From: Rachicladosporium sp. CCFEE 5018
Taxonomy: Eukaryota; Ascomycota; Dothideomycetes; Cladosporiales; Cladosporiaceae
NCBI GenBank assembly: GCA_002077045.2
Contig: KZ111179.1
Span: 188,925-252,924 of the forward strand
DNA: 64,000 nucleotides
Direction of reading: 5' to 3'
The position numbers and the translations under genes were made by a program. Each line of letters begins with the position of its first letter. Position 1 is the first letter of the stretch. The notes beneath the pieces were generated by a model that saw only the letters and a program-made list of their open reading frames with translations, was not told the origin of the DNA and ran no database searches. Positions 1 to 9,184 of this stretch are shown in pieces.

Positions 1-1030
1 GACGAAGTATGCGAGCCCAATTCTCGTCGCGCCTGTAGGAGTGCAGAAGATCATGCATGCTGATGCTGAGATCGCAACTGCAAAGGCCTGCCAGAAGGTC
101 GGAGTACCTATGATCCTCTCCACAGCCGCCACACGCACGATCGAGGAAGTCGCCATCGCCAACAGCTCCGGCGATCGTTGGTATCAGCTGTACTGGCCGA
201 AGCCGCAGGAGGAAGCTATCACAGCCTCGCTCCTCCGTCGCGCGAAAGCAAACGGCTACAAGGTCCTTGTAGTCACCCTCGATACGTTCACCCTCGCCTG
301 GCGGCCGGAGGATCTTGACAATTCGTATCTTCCCTTCCTCTGGGGCGATGGGTGCCAGATAGGCCATTCGGATCCGGTGTTCTTGGCTAAGTACGAGGAG
401 ATGCTACGGAACGATACCCGACCACTCACAGAAAAGCTAGCGGAAGCGTGGGATTTGCTGAAGCGTCCCGGCACGCCCTGGGGCGCTGCATGGCTCTTAG
501 CTAATGCGTCGAAGATCAAGAAGTCGAGAGCCTGGCTTGATGTAATGAACAGTGGTACTTACAGAACTTTTCCTGACTTGGAAATTTTGAAGAAGCTATG
601 GGACGGTCCCATAGTACTCAAAGGCATCCAAACCGTAGCAGACGCCCACAAAGCGATCGAGTACGGTATCGATGGCATCATCGTCTCAAACCACGGCGGC
701 AGGCAACTCGATGGCGCCATAGCCTCTCTGGACGCCTTAGCTGAGATCGGCGCGGACGCCAAGGTCAAGGAGTCTGGTCTCACACTACTATTTGACAGCG
801 GCATCCGGCAAGGAAGCGATGTGCTCAAAGCTCTTGCGCTGGGGGCGAAAGCTGTACTGGTGGGAAGACCGTACATGTATGGCTTGGCGATTGGCGGTCA
901 AGCAGGCGTAGAGCATGTGTTGAAGTGCTTGTTGGCCGACACTGACAATTCGCTCGCGAATATGGGCAAGAAGAGCGTGCAGGACGTGAGTAGAGAGGAT
1001 TTGCAGATCAGAAGGGAAGCGAAGCTGTAG
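1..1030 (+). CDS. FMN-dependent alpha-hydroxy-acid oxidase, copy A (5' part outside window)
   Basis: This is the C-terminal 342 residues of an FMN_dh-family flavoenzyme (lactate 2-monooxygenase / L-lactate dehydrogenase type) that oxidises an L-2-hydroxy acid with FMN. The frame is open from base 2. The first complete codon matches residue 107 of the 448-residue copy at 31833-33179, so about 106 residues lie upstream of the window. The strand LVVTLDTFTLAWRP and the active-site loop SNHGGRQLDG, with the catalytic His and the substrate-binding Arg, are intact, as is the FMN-phosphate region ending VLVGRPYMYG. It converges on RAD2, whose stop is only 98 nt away. One short stretch (RTFPDLEILKKL, about 565-600) differs strongly from the other copy. 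The exact substrate cannot be read from sequence. Confidence 0.9.
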   Translation, partial: TKYASPILVAPVGVQKIMHADAEIATAKACQKVGVPMILSTAATRTIEEVAIANSSGDRWYQLYWPKPQEEAITASLLRRAKANGYKVLVVTLDTFTLAWRPEDLDNSYLPFLWGDGCQIGHSDPVFLAKYEEMLRNDTRPLTEKLAEAWDLLKRPGTPWGAAWLLANASKIKKSRAWLDVMNSGTYRTFPDLEILKKLWDGPIVLKGIQTVADAHKAIEYGIDGIIVSNHGGRQLDGAIASLDALAEIGADAKVKESGLTLLFDSGIRQGSDVLKALALGAKAVLVGRPYMYGLAIGGQAGVEHVLKCLLADTDNSLANMGKKSVQDVSREDLQIRREAKL

Positions 1031-1128
1031 AATGTGGTGGGGCTGACTGAGCCTTGGTGCGCGATATAGCAGTATGTACGACTAGAGCATGCCTTTGCCC
1101 CAACAATGCAGGCGTGTGCTGGCGAGAT

Positions 1129-4100
1129 TCAGTCATCGCTGTCGGCATCGTCATTAGCGTTTGAATTCTTCGCTCGGCCTTTGCCACGAGCCTTCGATGC
1201 GGCCTTGGTCTTCGTGGCAGTCTTGCGCTTGGTGGGCTTCTCTCCCGAAGCGAAGTCGCTACCATCGCTGCCATTGCCTTCGCCCGCTTCATCGACGGCA
1301 GCGCGACTCCCGTTCGTCGACTTCCGTTTCCGGGCATTTGTAGTCTTCGATCTAGCGGCCACTGCGGTCTCGCCGTTGCTGGTCTCAGTCCCCTCGGCAA
1401 TGACTGCGCCTTCACCCTCTCCTCTGCTTTGAGCTCGCTCAGCCATCCTTCTCAATGCCCCTCCCATACGTGCACTCTTGCCCTCCTGCGCCCTCTTACG
1501 CGGAGCGAAGCCCTCCTTGCTAGTCCCACCAGCTACGCCGACTCCCACTGCACCGCTGAAATATTTAGTAAGATTACTTTGCACGCCCTCCTCAGCCCGA
1601 TTATTCATATCCCTAATGACCGGCACCAACACCTCATCAGTCCTTTCCTGCGTCCATCCAATAGTCGCCATGAGGAACTCCCGCAGCGCATCGAGGTCTG
1701 GAACGCCCCATTGGAAAGACTGGCTGGAGGAGTCGACGTCAGGGTCGCTGTAAGCGGACGCTACGCGCGGGTCCGGGAAAGAAGTGGGCAGGAAGAGTTT
1801 CTGGCCCTGCGCCTTGCGGAACTTGCGCAGCAACGGCGAGTCAGATGACTTCTCCGGTGGATGCGGGGATTGGACTGCTGCCCACCAGGAAGCAAAGTGC
1901 GAGAGGGTGTCGAACTCGCCTATAAGCTCAAGCGCTGTTACGGGTCCGATGCCAGGGAGGCCCTCGGTGTAATCACTCCCCAGCAGCTGGGCTATAGAGA
2001 CGAGTCGATCGCGCGTGAGGGCGAATTCTTTCTCCAGGTCAGAGGAGAGGTAGCACTCAACGAATTTTCCTTGGTTGAAGAAGTTCTTGTAGATGCGTGT
2101 ACCGCCGAAGAGAAAACAATCGCTGTCGTCCGTCACAATCCCATCCACCAAACCCAGCCTGACGAGCTCAGCGCATTGTGCCTCGGCTTCCATTGGCGCG
2201 GTGATGTACGGCAGGCCGAAGAGTCGGAGCAGGGCCTGACACTCCGTGATCATGACGTGCGTCACTTCGTCGGCGTCTCGGCGATCTTTCTTCTGCTGAT
2301 TGCGGAGTTGGCGCAACTCGGCTTCGTAGTCGGCGATGTTTTGCTGGGTCGTGGCGGGTTTGTTGTTCAGCTGGGAGGCGAAGCGGGCATGTTCTTCGGC
2401 TTCGGCTGCGAGGCCGCGCAGGATCTCGACGTCTTCGGGGTCGGAGAAGGAGTCGTAGTTGTCTTCTTCGAGATCGGGGAGAGTGTCTTGGGTTGCGAGG
2501 GACGGGACTGCGAAGCTGTTCCGATGTGATGATGGAGGCGTGGCTTGCTTCGCGGGTGCAGCCATGTCTACGTCTTCGAAGTCTGCGGACGGGGATCGCG
2601 CAGGGGCTGCTGTCGTACTGTCTTCTATTGTCACATCTTCGAAGTCTTCAGATGGCGATCTCTTGTCCGCTTCTGGATGGACGTCGTTCAGCGGTACAAG
2701 TTGCGTAGTAGTCCCATTGACGCGAGACGGAGCCTTCTCTACAGCTTGTGCTGCCTTGTCACCCTCGCCATCACTTTCGCTCCATTCAATCTCCTCTTCG
2801 TTGGCCTCGTCATCGCCGACCATTATTGGCGGAGCCTCGGGCTCGCCGGCCGGATCATTGCTCTTTGTGTGATCGTCGATCATCGCGCCAGCCGTCATTG
2901 CCGGAGTTGCTGAAATCCGCAACATGGATGCGGGAGTATCATCAGCGTCCTCTTCGTCGCTGTCCATCATCTCGAACGGCGCATGAGCTGCAATCTTCGC
3001 CGCGACGACTCGAGCGTTCACCTCCGCAGGCGCGGGCACCTGTGGTTCTGCGCGCAGATCTTCAGCGGCATCATCCATAGTCTCAACCTGGGGCTCTTCA
3101 TCCTCCACACTCTCAGCAGGTCGTGGCGAGTTTGTCGCAGAGGTCACAGGCTCCATGCCATCCGTAACAAGCGTCGGCGACTCGCCCCTCCCATGCATTC
3201 CAGCCTCCTCTACCCCATCGATCTCAATAACCTCCGCCTTTTCCTCTTCCTCATCCTCCCCCTCCAAATCAATCACCTCCCTCGTCTCCCACCTCTTCAA
3301 AACACCCCTCCCCTTCTTCTCAAATTGAAATTGTCTCCCAAACTCCCTCGCTCTCTCCCGATCCTCAGCCTCCAGATCCTTCTGTGCAGCGATTCCGTTC
3401 TCCAGACTTCCCTCAAACCAAGGCGGCAACGGCTCGGCGGGCTTCTTCTCAACGTCGATGTCTTCGCCGGGCCGCATGAAGCCGCCTTTGGCTTCTTCCG
3501 TGCGGGCTTGCATTTTCTTAGCGCCGAGGAGGGAGGTGCCGAGATCGAGCTTTTCGAAGGGGAGAGGACCGCTGAAACCGGACTGCTTGGCTACTTTCTC
3601 CACTGCGTCTGGCTTTCGCGTCCTGACAGGGGATCGAGCATGCGGCAACGTATTCTGATACCTCGGGCCTGGCCCCTCCGGCGTCTTCTCCCGTCTGCCC
3701 TTGCGGCTTTCAGCCAGTGCGGCTTGGAGATCTAGCGCCTCGTCGTCATCAGAACTACCACCATCGTCGCTTCGGGGAGCGGGAACACCAAAGGATGTGA
3801 CTTCGCGGCTGTCTGGCGCGACAGCGTGAGCGCGTTTGTTGAACAGGTTTGCTATGGCACGACCAGAGCCGCGAGGTACGGCGTCTAGTGTTGGAGCGGG
3901 AGCTTGGTGGTAAGACGGCGGGGCGTCGGCCGGTCGATCTTTGTTAGGGCTGTTGGACTCGACTTGTTCGCCTGTCTCACCACTCTCCTTTTGCAAAGAC
4001 ATGGCGATAGCGAGGTCCAGGTCCTCGTCCGCTGAGTCGTGATCCGAGCCTGCGAACAACTCGTCCTCCTCATCAACCTCTGGCTCGGGAGAAGATGGCT

Positions 4101-5340
4101 GCTCAGCGACGAAGAGGGAGTCTGGGTCGTCTTGCGCGGTGATCCTTGGCTTCTTGCGCGCGGCCGACTTCCGTGACTTGTAGAATGCCTTCCGCTTTCG
4201 CGACAAATCGCTAGCTGGAACAGCAGCTGGACGGTTCTGCTTCGGCAATCGATTCAATCCCTCAACCGGCACGTCCTCGAAGTCCTCCTCGCTTTCACTC
4301 TCCTGCTTAGCGACGGGCTCAGGCTTATCCAAATCGATCGCCTTGTTTACCGTCGTGCCTTCATTACTGACAACGCCCAGCGCCCAGCCACCTTCTACCC
4401 CATCATTCTTGACAAGCACGTACTCCCTTCCCTTCTCGCCCGCGATCCGGCCTTGACCAGCATACGCCGCATCGTCTCCGGCATTGATATGCATCAATCT
4501 CTGCGTCAACTCATTCCGCTCCGTCACCCGCTCAATCTGAAACTTCGAGAATGCCATCCGATCCGGGAACATCGTATCCAATTGCTCTTTCGAATGCCCC
4601 ATCCGCAGTCGACTCCGCAACCTCGCCGCATTCAGAATATTGTACCTGTCCGACGCGGGCAGAGATGTAAAGAACGGTGACTCATAGTCAATCTTACTGA
4701 AATCATACACATTGATATCCTCCCCGGCTTCAAACTGTCTGGCATAAGCCTGCAGCTCCTCCAGACTCATGATCCGCATATCGTTCGGCCCGCCCATCTC
4801 GTTCATAGACACATCCAGGTCGGGCAAATGATACGCGTCTTTCTTCCTGAATTTGCGGTTCTGCTGCCGTTCTTGCTGTGTCATTTGTAGCTCGTCGACA
4901 TAGACCATTTCGCTTTCTGGCACGACCTCTTCCTCTTCCACAAGCGGATGCCTCACCTCTTCCTTCCGTCTCATCTCCTCCTCCTCCGCCCGCCGCTGCA
5001 TTTGCACTGCCAACAACTTCCCCGCCGTCCGTGCCGCATCATCGCGTCGGCCCTCACGTCTCTGCTTCCTTGCGCGGATGACACTTCGCTTCAGCGCTGG
5101 CGCGCCGCCATCAAAGACGAAGACGGGCTTGATGCCGAAGAACAGCAACTTGCAGATCCGACGGAAGAATCCTACCACGTGACTGTTGCGGAGAGCGTTG
5201 CCTTCTTTGTCACGTACGGCTTTGAGGAACTGGTAGATCCAGATTGAGGCGTCTACGGCGAGGCGCTTGCGGTGGAGTGTTTCGAGTTTGGTGGGGCGGG
5301 CGCAGGGCTGGACGATGGACCAGAGGCCTGTGACACCCAT
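1129..5340 (-). CDS. RAD2: RAD2/XPG structure-specific endonuclease, copy A
   Basis: A 1403-residue Rad2/XPG nuclease, which makes the 3' incision in nucleotide excision repair in the nucleus. The N region begins MGVTGLWSIVQPCARP, with acidic metal ligands at D30 (AVDASIWIYQF) and D77 (FVFDGGAP). The I region starts near 1028 and carries EAEAQC (about 1051-1056), TDDSD (about 1070-1074) and GSDYTEGLPGIG (about 1122-1132), the helix-hairpin signature. The acidic spacer of some 900 residues is typical of RAD2/XPG rather than FEN1. It holds two ubiquitin-interacting-motif-like helices, DLAIAMSLQKE near 445 and LDLQAALAESRK near 538. QSNLTKYF at 1254-1261 fits a PCNA-binding PIP box, and the tail is Lys/Arg-rich like an NLS. 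The start is at 5340. A longer open frame to 5964 is rejected because it overlaps the divergent neighbour and copy B lacks it. Confidence 0.97.
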   Translation of the reverse strand: MGVTGLWSIVQPCARPTKLETLHRKRLAVDASIWIYQFLKAVRDKEGNALRNSHVVGFFRRICKLLFFGIKPVFVFDGGAPALKRSVIRARKQRREGRRDDAARTAGKLLAVQMQRRAEEEEMRRKEEVRHPLVEEEEVVPESEMVYVDELQMTQQERQQNRKFRKKDAYHLPDLDVSMNEMGGPNDMRIMSLEELQAYARQFEAGEDINVYDFSKIDYESPFFTSLPASDRYNILNAARLRSRLRMGHSKEQLDTMFPDRMAFSKFQIERVTERNELTQRLMHINAGDDAAYAGQGRIAGEKGREYVLVKNDGVEGGWALGVVSNEGTTVNKAIDLDKPEPVAKQESESEEDFEDVPVEGLNRLPKQNRPAAVPASDLSRKRKAFYKSRKSAARKKPRITAQDDPDSLFVAEQPSSPEPEVDEEDELFAGSDHDSADEDLDLAIAMSLQKESGETGEQVESNSPNKDRPADAPPSYHQAPAPTLDAVPRGSGRAIANLFNKRAHAVAPDSREVTSFGVPAPRSDDGGSSDDDEALDLQAALAESRKGRREKTPEGPGPRYQNTLPHARSPVRTRKPDAVEKVAKQSGFSGPLPFEKLDLGTSLLGAKKMQARTEEAKGGFMRPGEDIDVEKKPAEPLPPWFEGSLENGIAAQKDLEAEDRERAREFGRQFQFEKKGRGVLKRWETREVIDLEGEDEEEEKAEVIEIDGVEEAGMHGRGESPTLVTDGMEPVTSATNSPRPAESVEDEEPQVETMDDAAEDLRAEPQVPAPAEVNARVVAAKIAAHAPFEMMDSDEEDADDTPASMLRISATPAMTAGAMIDDHTKSNDPAGEPEAPPIMVGDDEANEEEIEWSESDGEGDKAAQAVEKAPSRVNGTTTQLVPLNDVHPEADKRSPSEDFEDVTIEDSTTAAPARSPSADFEDVDMAAPAKQATPPSSHRNSFAVPSLATQDTLPDLEEDNYDSFSDPEDVEILRGLAAEAEEHARFASQLNNKPATTQQNIADYEAELRQLRNQQKKDRRDADEVTHVMITECQALLRLFGLPYITAPMEAEAQCAELVRLGLVDGIVTDDSDCFLFGGTRIYKNFFNQGKFVECYLSSDLEKEFALTRDRLVSIAQLLGSDYTEGLPGIGPVTALELIGEFDTLSHFASWWAAVQSPHPPEKSSDSPLLRKFRKAQGQKLFLPTSFPDPRVASAYSDPDVDSSSQSFQWGVPDLDALREFLMATIGWTQERTDEVLVPVIRDMNNRAEEGVQSNLTKYFSGAVGVGVAGGTSKEGFAPRKRAQEGKSARMGGALRRMAERAQSRGEGEGAVIAEGTETSNGETAVAARSKTTNARKRKSTNGSRAAVDEAGEGNGSDGSDFASGEKPTKRKTATKTKAASKARGKGRAKNSNANDDADSDD

Positions 5341-5613
5341 CTTGGCCGATCCACCTCGAAGGACGCACGAAGGCAGAGTACAGCGTGCAGTCGGTTGCGA
5401 AATACAAATGACACTCTGGTTAAAAGTGAGATGCACCGCCGGAAGTATAGTGACATCAGAACGACGCGGGAAGATCGCGCTGCCACGTGCGCGGGTAGAT
5501 CTCGTTGCCGAACCCTGCGGCTCTTCGGTCTCAGTCTCCGAGAGCCGGTACTTTGAAGTTCTGCTTTGTGAAGCCCAGTAGAAGTGGCTTGAACTTGTTA
5601 GATCATCGTCAAT
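5341..5613. promoter_or_regulatory. Shared divergent promoter region RAD2 / CX9C gene, copy A
   Basis: This 273-bp spacer separates the two divergent start codons. About ten differences from copy B are visible, so it is nearly as conserved as coding DNA. It holds a palindromic CACGTG at 5484-5489, identical in copy B at 37638-37643, next to GACGCGG and GATCGCG words. CACGTG is the core of bHLH sites of the Cbf1/Pho4 type. Its use here is inference. Confidence 0.45.
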
Positions 5614-6651
5614 ATGGGGTGGTTCTGGGATAGCAAGCCTGCTCCAAATGACGCCTATAGCAAGCTCGACCCAGCCCTCCGCGAGTACCTCGACAAAGAA
5701 TCCCCCGTGAAGTACCAATCGACACAAGCTCCCTCGAGACCCGAGACCTCTAGTCAACCCTCCCAATCGTACCGCTCCCAACTCGGCTGGGACCAACCCG
5801 GACCCAACGCTACCTCTCGAGCACCCTCTCCCGACGATGCTGCCCAAAGCCCATCCACCCCCTCCGTTCCCCCCGAATCCCTCTTCCCCGACGGCCGCTA
5901 CGCCCACCTCTGGTCCACCTACCGCTCCCAGACCTCCATCGAATCCAGCGGCAAATCCGACCAAGACCGCATGAAAGACGTCCTAGACGCCTACTCCGAT
6001 CGGCGGTCTGAGATAGGCCGCGCAGCTTTGCAGAACTGCGTCATGGAACAGATGGCTGAGAAGGACTGCTTCACAAACGGCTCCTGGATGAAACGCATGA
6101 CCATGTGCAAAGAGGAGAATCGGAGTTTCATCAGGTGCTATGAGATGCAGTCGAGGTTTCTGAAGGCGTTGGGGTATCTTAGTGTTGGGGGGAGGAGCGA
6201 GATGGATGAGGAGAGGGTGCAGATGCACGCTGATCGGCTGTATCATGAGATGTTGGAGAGAGAAGAGATGGCTGAGACGGCGAGGAAGGAGGGCAGGGAG
6301 ACGCCGGTGCTGCCGCCGTTGATCAGTGGGGAGGCTACGGTCAAGGCGCTGGGGGAGGAGAGTGCATTTGCGAAGGGGAGACGGGAAGCACAGGAGAAGA
6401 ATGTGCCGGCTACGCTGTCGAGCTTCTCGCCGGAGAAACAGGCTGTAATCAAGAGGAGGTTGGAGGGACTGAGCGATATGGAGAAGGAGGTGGAGCTGCA
6501 GCTGGTGGCTGCTGAAAGTCGAACGCAGAAAGAGTATGCGCAGGAGATCCGCGTGGCTATGGAGGATGAAAGCAAGGCACGTAAGCTGAGGCGCGAACAA
6601 GGGAAGGAGACGGTTGGCGATCGCGTAAAGAGGATGTGGGGGTGGATATGA
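5614..6651 (+). CDS. Uncharacterised twin-CX9C (CHCH-like) protein, copy A
   Basis: A 345-residue protein that I do not recognise by name. Residues 1-30 (MGWFWDSKPA..., LREYLDKES) are followed by a Pro/Ser-rich linker to about 90, which is the part that varies most between copies. A helical core follows with four cysteines at 142, 152, 165 and 175, that is C-x9-C, 12 residues, C-x9-C. This spacing is the twin CX9C motif of proteins oxidised by Mia40 in the mitochondrial intermembrane space, or of CHCH folds in respiratory-chain assembly factors. No typical presequence is visible, which suits that import route. The C-terminal 170 residues are charged and helical. The start is supported by identity with copy B and by the divergent layout with RAD2. 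Mitochondrial location is inferred from motif spacing only. Confidence 0.85.
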   Translation: MGWFWDSKPAPNDAYSKLDPALREYLDKESPVKYQSTQAPSRPETSSQPSQSYRSQLGWDQPGPNATSRAPSPDDAAQSPSTPSVPPESLFPDGRYAHLWSTYRSQTSIESSGKSDQDRMKDVLDAYSDRRSEIGRAALQNCVMEQMAEKDCFTNGSWMKRMTMCKEENRSFIRCYEMQSRFLKALGYLSVGGRSEMDEERVQMHADRLYHEMLEREEMAETARKEGRETPVLPPLISGEATVKALGEESAFAKGRREAQEKNVPATLSSFSPEKQAVIKRRLEGLSDMEKEVELQLVAAESRTQKEYAQEIRVAMEDESKARKLRREQGKETVGDRVKRMWGWI

Positions 6652-6778
6652 GGTACTGGACTTGCCAGAGCTATTCCACGATGAACGGCACCGAGGCGAC
6701 TGCAAGCCCGCTGTCTCCGTCATCGAAAAATAGCGTCGGCTGCCTGCCCGATGCTCCGAATCGAAGCGAAGCAACGAA
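6649..6778. other. Invariant 130-bp element at the 3' end of the CX9C gene, copy A
   Basis: From the stop codon of the CX9C gene through 6778, every base is identical to 38803-38932 in copy B. The adjoining coding sequence and the following 360 bp both differ by about 5%. It lies in the presumed 3' UTR. No long convincing reading frame explains it, although a minus-strand frame (6671-6874) is open. Candidate explanations are an RNA-level regulatory element, a short ncRNA, or recent gene conversion. Confidence 0.5.
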
Positions 6779-7323
6779 GCTAAGAAATGCCAGAGCACTG
6801 GAGCCAACTCTTGCAGCAGCATATCCACGACTAGCTTCAATGCGATATGCTAAGCGTCCGCAATGGCAGGACACGGCATGCGATTGTCTGGAAGCCAGTC
6901 GCAGCTAGACGGGTCTTATCGCAATGATCGCCAGCCACAACGCCCACGAGATCGAGAATCCGACACGATGCGCGACGCAATTGGAGCTCTGATGCAGCAT
7001 ACAACGCTGCTATCGTTGGGGAGCCTCTGCCGATATATGGCCGAACGCGAAGCGCCATGCTGTGAGATCTGTACCTGCGTCGAAGAACAGCTTGAAGTCA
7101 GCAACTTCCCAAAGCAGGCAATGAGTTGACCAATCAGCATCGAGCTAGCAACGTCACATCTCGACTTTGTAACCCGGAGCTATTGCGGTGGCTGCAGCTA
7201 GAAAGTCGCCCACATACATGTACATACCAATGCCTCGCTGACACATCTCGCCGCTAGGGCGAGCGCGTCACCAGTACTACATACGCATATATCTCCCCTC
7301 TATACCCCTCCTTTACCGTCAAG
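6779..7323. other. Intergenic region CX9C gene / SSADH, copy A
   Basis: No gene recognised. The first 360 bp align with copy B with some two dozen substitutions and no obvious coding signature. The part nearest SSADH (about 7140-7323) carries small indels relative to copy B and should contain the SSADH promoter and leader. Confidence 0.5.
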
Positions 7324-8919
7324 ATGAAGTCCGTCCTCAGCACCCTCACCTCCCACCCCGCTCTCCGTACCCAAATATCTCGCACAGCATCCCTTCGCAT
7401 TGTACCCTCCAGAACGTACGCCAGCATGCAGCACACCGTTCCCTCCCTCAAGGATGGCTCACTCTTCAAGTCCGAAGGCTTCATTGACGGCCAATGGGTC
7501 TCCGCGTCCAGCGGGCAGACCTTCGAAGTCACAGACCCCGCGTCAGGGAAAGTCATAGGCACTATGCCCGAGATGTCCGCCAAAGAGACAGAGGACGCGA
7601 TTACAGCCGCAGCTGCTGCGCTGCCAGCATGGAGGAAGAAGACCGGTCGAGAGCGCGGTCGGATATTGAGGGCGTGGTACCAGCTCATGGTCGACAATGC
7701 AGAGGATCTCGCGAAGCTTATTACGTGGGAGAACGGCAAGCCTATTGCGGATGCGAGAGGGGAGGTCGCGTATGCGGCGGGGTTCTTCGAGTGGTTCGCC
7801 GAAGAAGCTCCCCGTATCGGGGGCGAGACTATCTCCGCTACAGTTCCAGGGAATCGCGTATTCACGACAAGAGAGCCCGTCGGCGTCGCAGGTTTGATCA
7901 CACCCTGGAACTTTCCCGCGGCAATGATTACGCGCAAGATCGGCCCCGCATTAGCAGCAGGCTGCACAGTCGTTGTCAAATCCCCCGGCGAAACGCCCTT
8001 CACAGCCGCCGCCCTAGCCGAACTCAGCATCCGCGCCGGCGTGCCCAAGGGCGTCGTGAACATCGTCACAGCGCTCAAGAACACGCCCGAAGTCGGCTCC
8101 ACAATGACATCCAGCCCCACGGTCCGCAAGATAAGTTTCACAGGCAGCACCGGCGTCGGCAAGCTCCTCATGAAGCAGTCCTCGCAGACCCTCAAGAAGC
8201 TGTCTTTCGAGCTAGGCGGCAACGGCCCATTCATAGTCTTCAACGACGCAGACTTGGACCTCGCGGTCGCGGGCGCGATAACCTCGAAATTCCGCTCGAG
8301 TGGCCAGACGTGCGTGTGCGCGAATAGACTGTACATCCAATCGGAGATCTACGATAAATTCGCCACGGCTTTCGCGAAGAAAGTCGAGGCTTTCAATCTT
8401 GGCTCGGGATTCGCGGACGGTGTCACACATGGTCCTCTCATTCACGACAGGGCTATCGGCAAAGTGAACGCGCATGTTGAGGATGCAGTGAAGAAAGGAG
8501 GGCAAGTGCTCGTTGGCGGTAAGCCCAGGGATGACCTGGGACCGAATTTCTACGCCCCAACAGTCATCCGTGACATGAAGCCCGCGATGATCTTGTCAAG
8601 CGAAGAGACTTTCGGCCCCGTAGCCGGGCTCTTCAAATTCGACACAGAAGCCGAAGTCGTCAAGTTGGCTAACGATACGGAAGTCGGACTCGCGGGCTAC
8701 TTCTACAGCAAGGATGTGCAGCGAGTGTATCGCGTGGCGGAGGCGCTGGAGGTGGGTATGATTGGTGTGAACACGGGGCTGATCTCCGATCCGGCAAGTC
8801 CGTTTGGAGGCGTGAAGGAGAGTGGGTTTGGGAGGGAGGGGAGTAAGTTGGGGGTTGATGAGTATCTTGTGACTAAGTCCGTGACGCTGGGGGGTATGGG
8901 TGGGGAATTGCAGACGTAG
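7324..8919 (+). CDS. UGA2: Succinate-semialdehyde dehydrogenase (ALDH superfamily), copy A
   Basis: A 531-residue NAD(P)+-dependent aldehyde dehydrogenase of the GabD/Uga2 type, which oxidises succinate semialdehyde to succinate at the end of the GABA shunt. Residues 1-35 are basic and rich in Ser/Thr and Arg, like a mitochondrial presequence. The ALDH fold then starts at FKSEGFIDGQWV. Key motifs are TPWNFPAAMITRKIGPALAAG (about 193-213), GSTGVGK for the cofactor (about 274-280), the general base E296 in FELGGN, and the nucleophile C330 in SSGQTCVCANR. A second Cys at 332 is the type that can form a redox disulfide in some SSADHs. It converges on SMC1 with about 265 bp between stop codons. 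The symbol follows the yeast gene; one-to-one orthology was not tested. Confidence 0.9.
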   Translation: MKSVLSTLTSHPALRTQISRTASLRIVPSRTYASMQHTVPSLKDGSLFKSEGFIDGQWVSASSGQTFEVTDPASGKVIGTMPEMSAKETEDAITAAAAALPAWRKKTGRERGRILRAWYQLMVDNAEDLAKLITWENGKPIADARGEVAYAAGFFEWFAEEAPRIGGETISATVPGNRVFTTREPVGVAGLITPWNFPAAMITRKIGPALAAGCTVVVKSPGETPFTAAALAELSIRAGVPKGVVNIVTALKNTPEVGSTMTSSPTVRKISFTGSTGVGKLLMKQSSQTLKKLSFELGGNGPFIVFNDADLDLAVAGAITSKFRSSGQTCVCANRLYIQSEIYDKFATAFAKKVEAFNLGSGFADGVTHGPLIHDRAIGKVNAHVEDAVKKGGQVLVGGKPRDDLGPNFYAPTVIRDMKPAMILSSEETFGPVAGLFKFDTEAEVVKLANDTEVGLAGYFYSKDVQRVYRVAEALEVGMIGVNTGLISDPASPFGGVKESGFGREGSKLGVDEYLVTKSVTLGGMGGELQT

Positions 8920-9184
8920 CTTGGGTTCTGGGGATAATGATGAGATGTAGAAATAATGGCAGCTACAGCAACCTCGGTCGAGCCGTGCGTCTCAGCTATA
9001 GTGGATCGACTCAGCGAGGACATCCAAGGAGCAAACGCAGCGACTACTTGTTCAAACCACGTCGAATCATCCAGCGTATCTCCAGCATGTGTTTCCTGAT
9101 CGTCGAAGCAAACCCCTCTTTTTGACTCCTTAACGCCCCTGCTCTTCAAGTCTTGACGGCGGTGACGCCCATGCCTGAAGCTCA

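Noticed and set aside
1861..3735. Long plus-strand open frames opposite RAD2 (also at 34613-35889)
   Set aside because: They are antisense shadows of the acidic, low-complexity RAD2 spacer, without family resemblance.
5341..5964. 208-codon N-terminal extension of the RAD2 frame
   Set aside because: It overlaps the divergent CX9C gene and its promoter, is Gly/Val-rich and is absent in copy B. XPG proteins start at MGVTGLW.
6671..6874. Minus-strand 67-codon frame over the invariant element
   Set aside because: It is open in both copies, but identity includes all third positions, so coding constraint alone is not the explanation. Left unresolved.
6636..7129. Plus-strand frames after the CX9C gene, present in both copies
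   Set aside because: Changes between copies are not biased to silent positions and no domain is seen. Conservation is better explained at the nucleotide level.
8703..9184. C-terminal read-through of the SMC1 frame into SSADH
   Set aside because: A conserved 52-nt intron and micro-exon give the proper SMC1 end. The extension is antisense to a well-supported gene.
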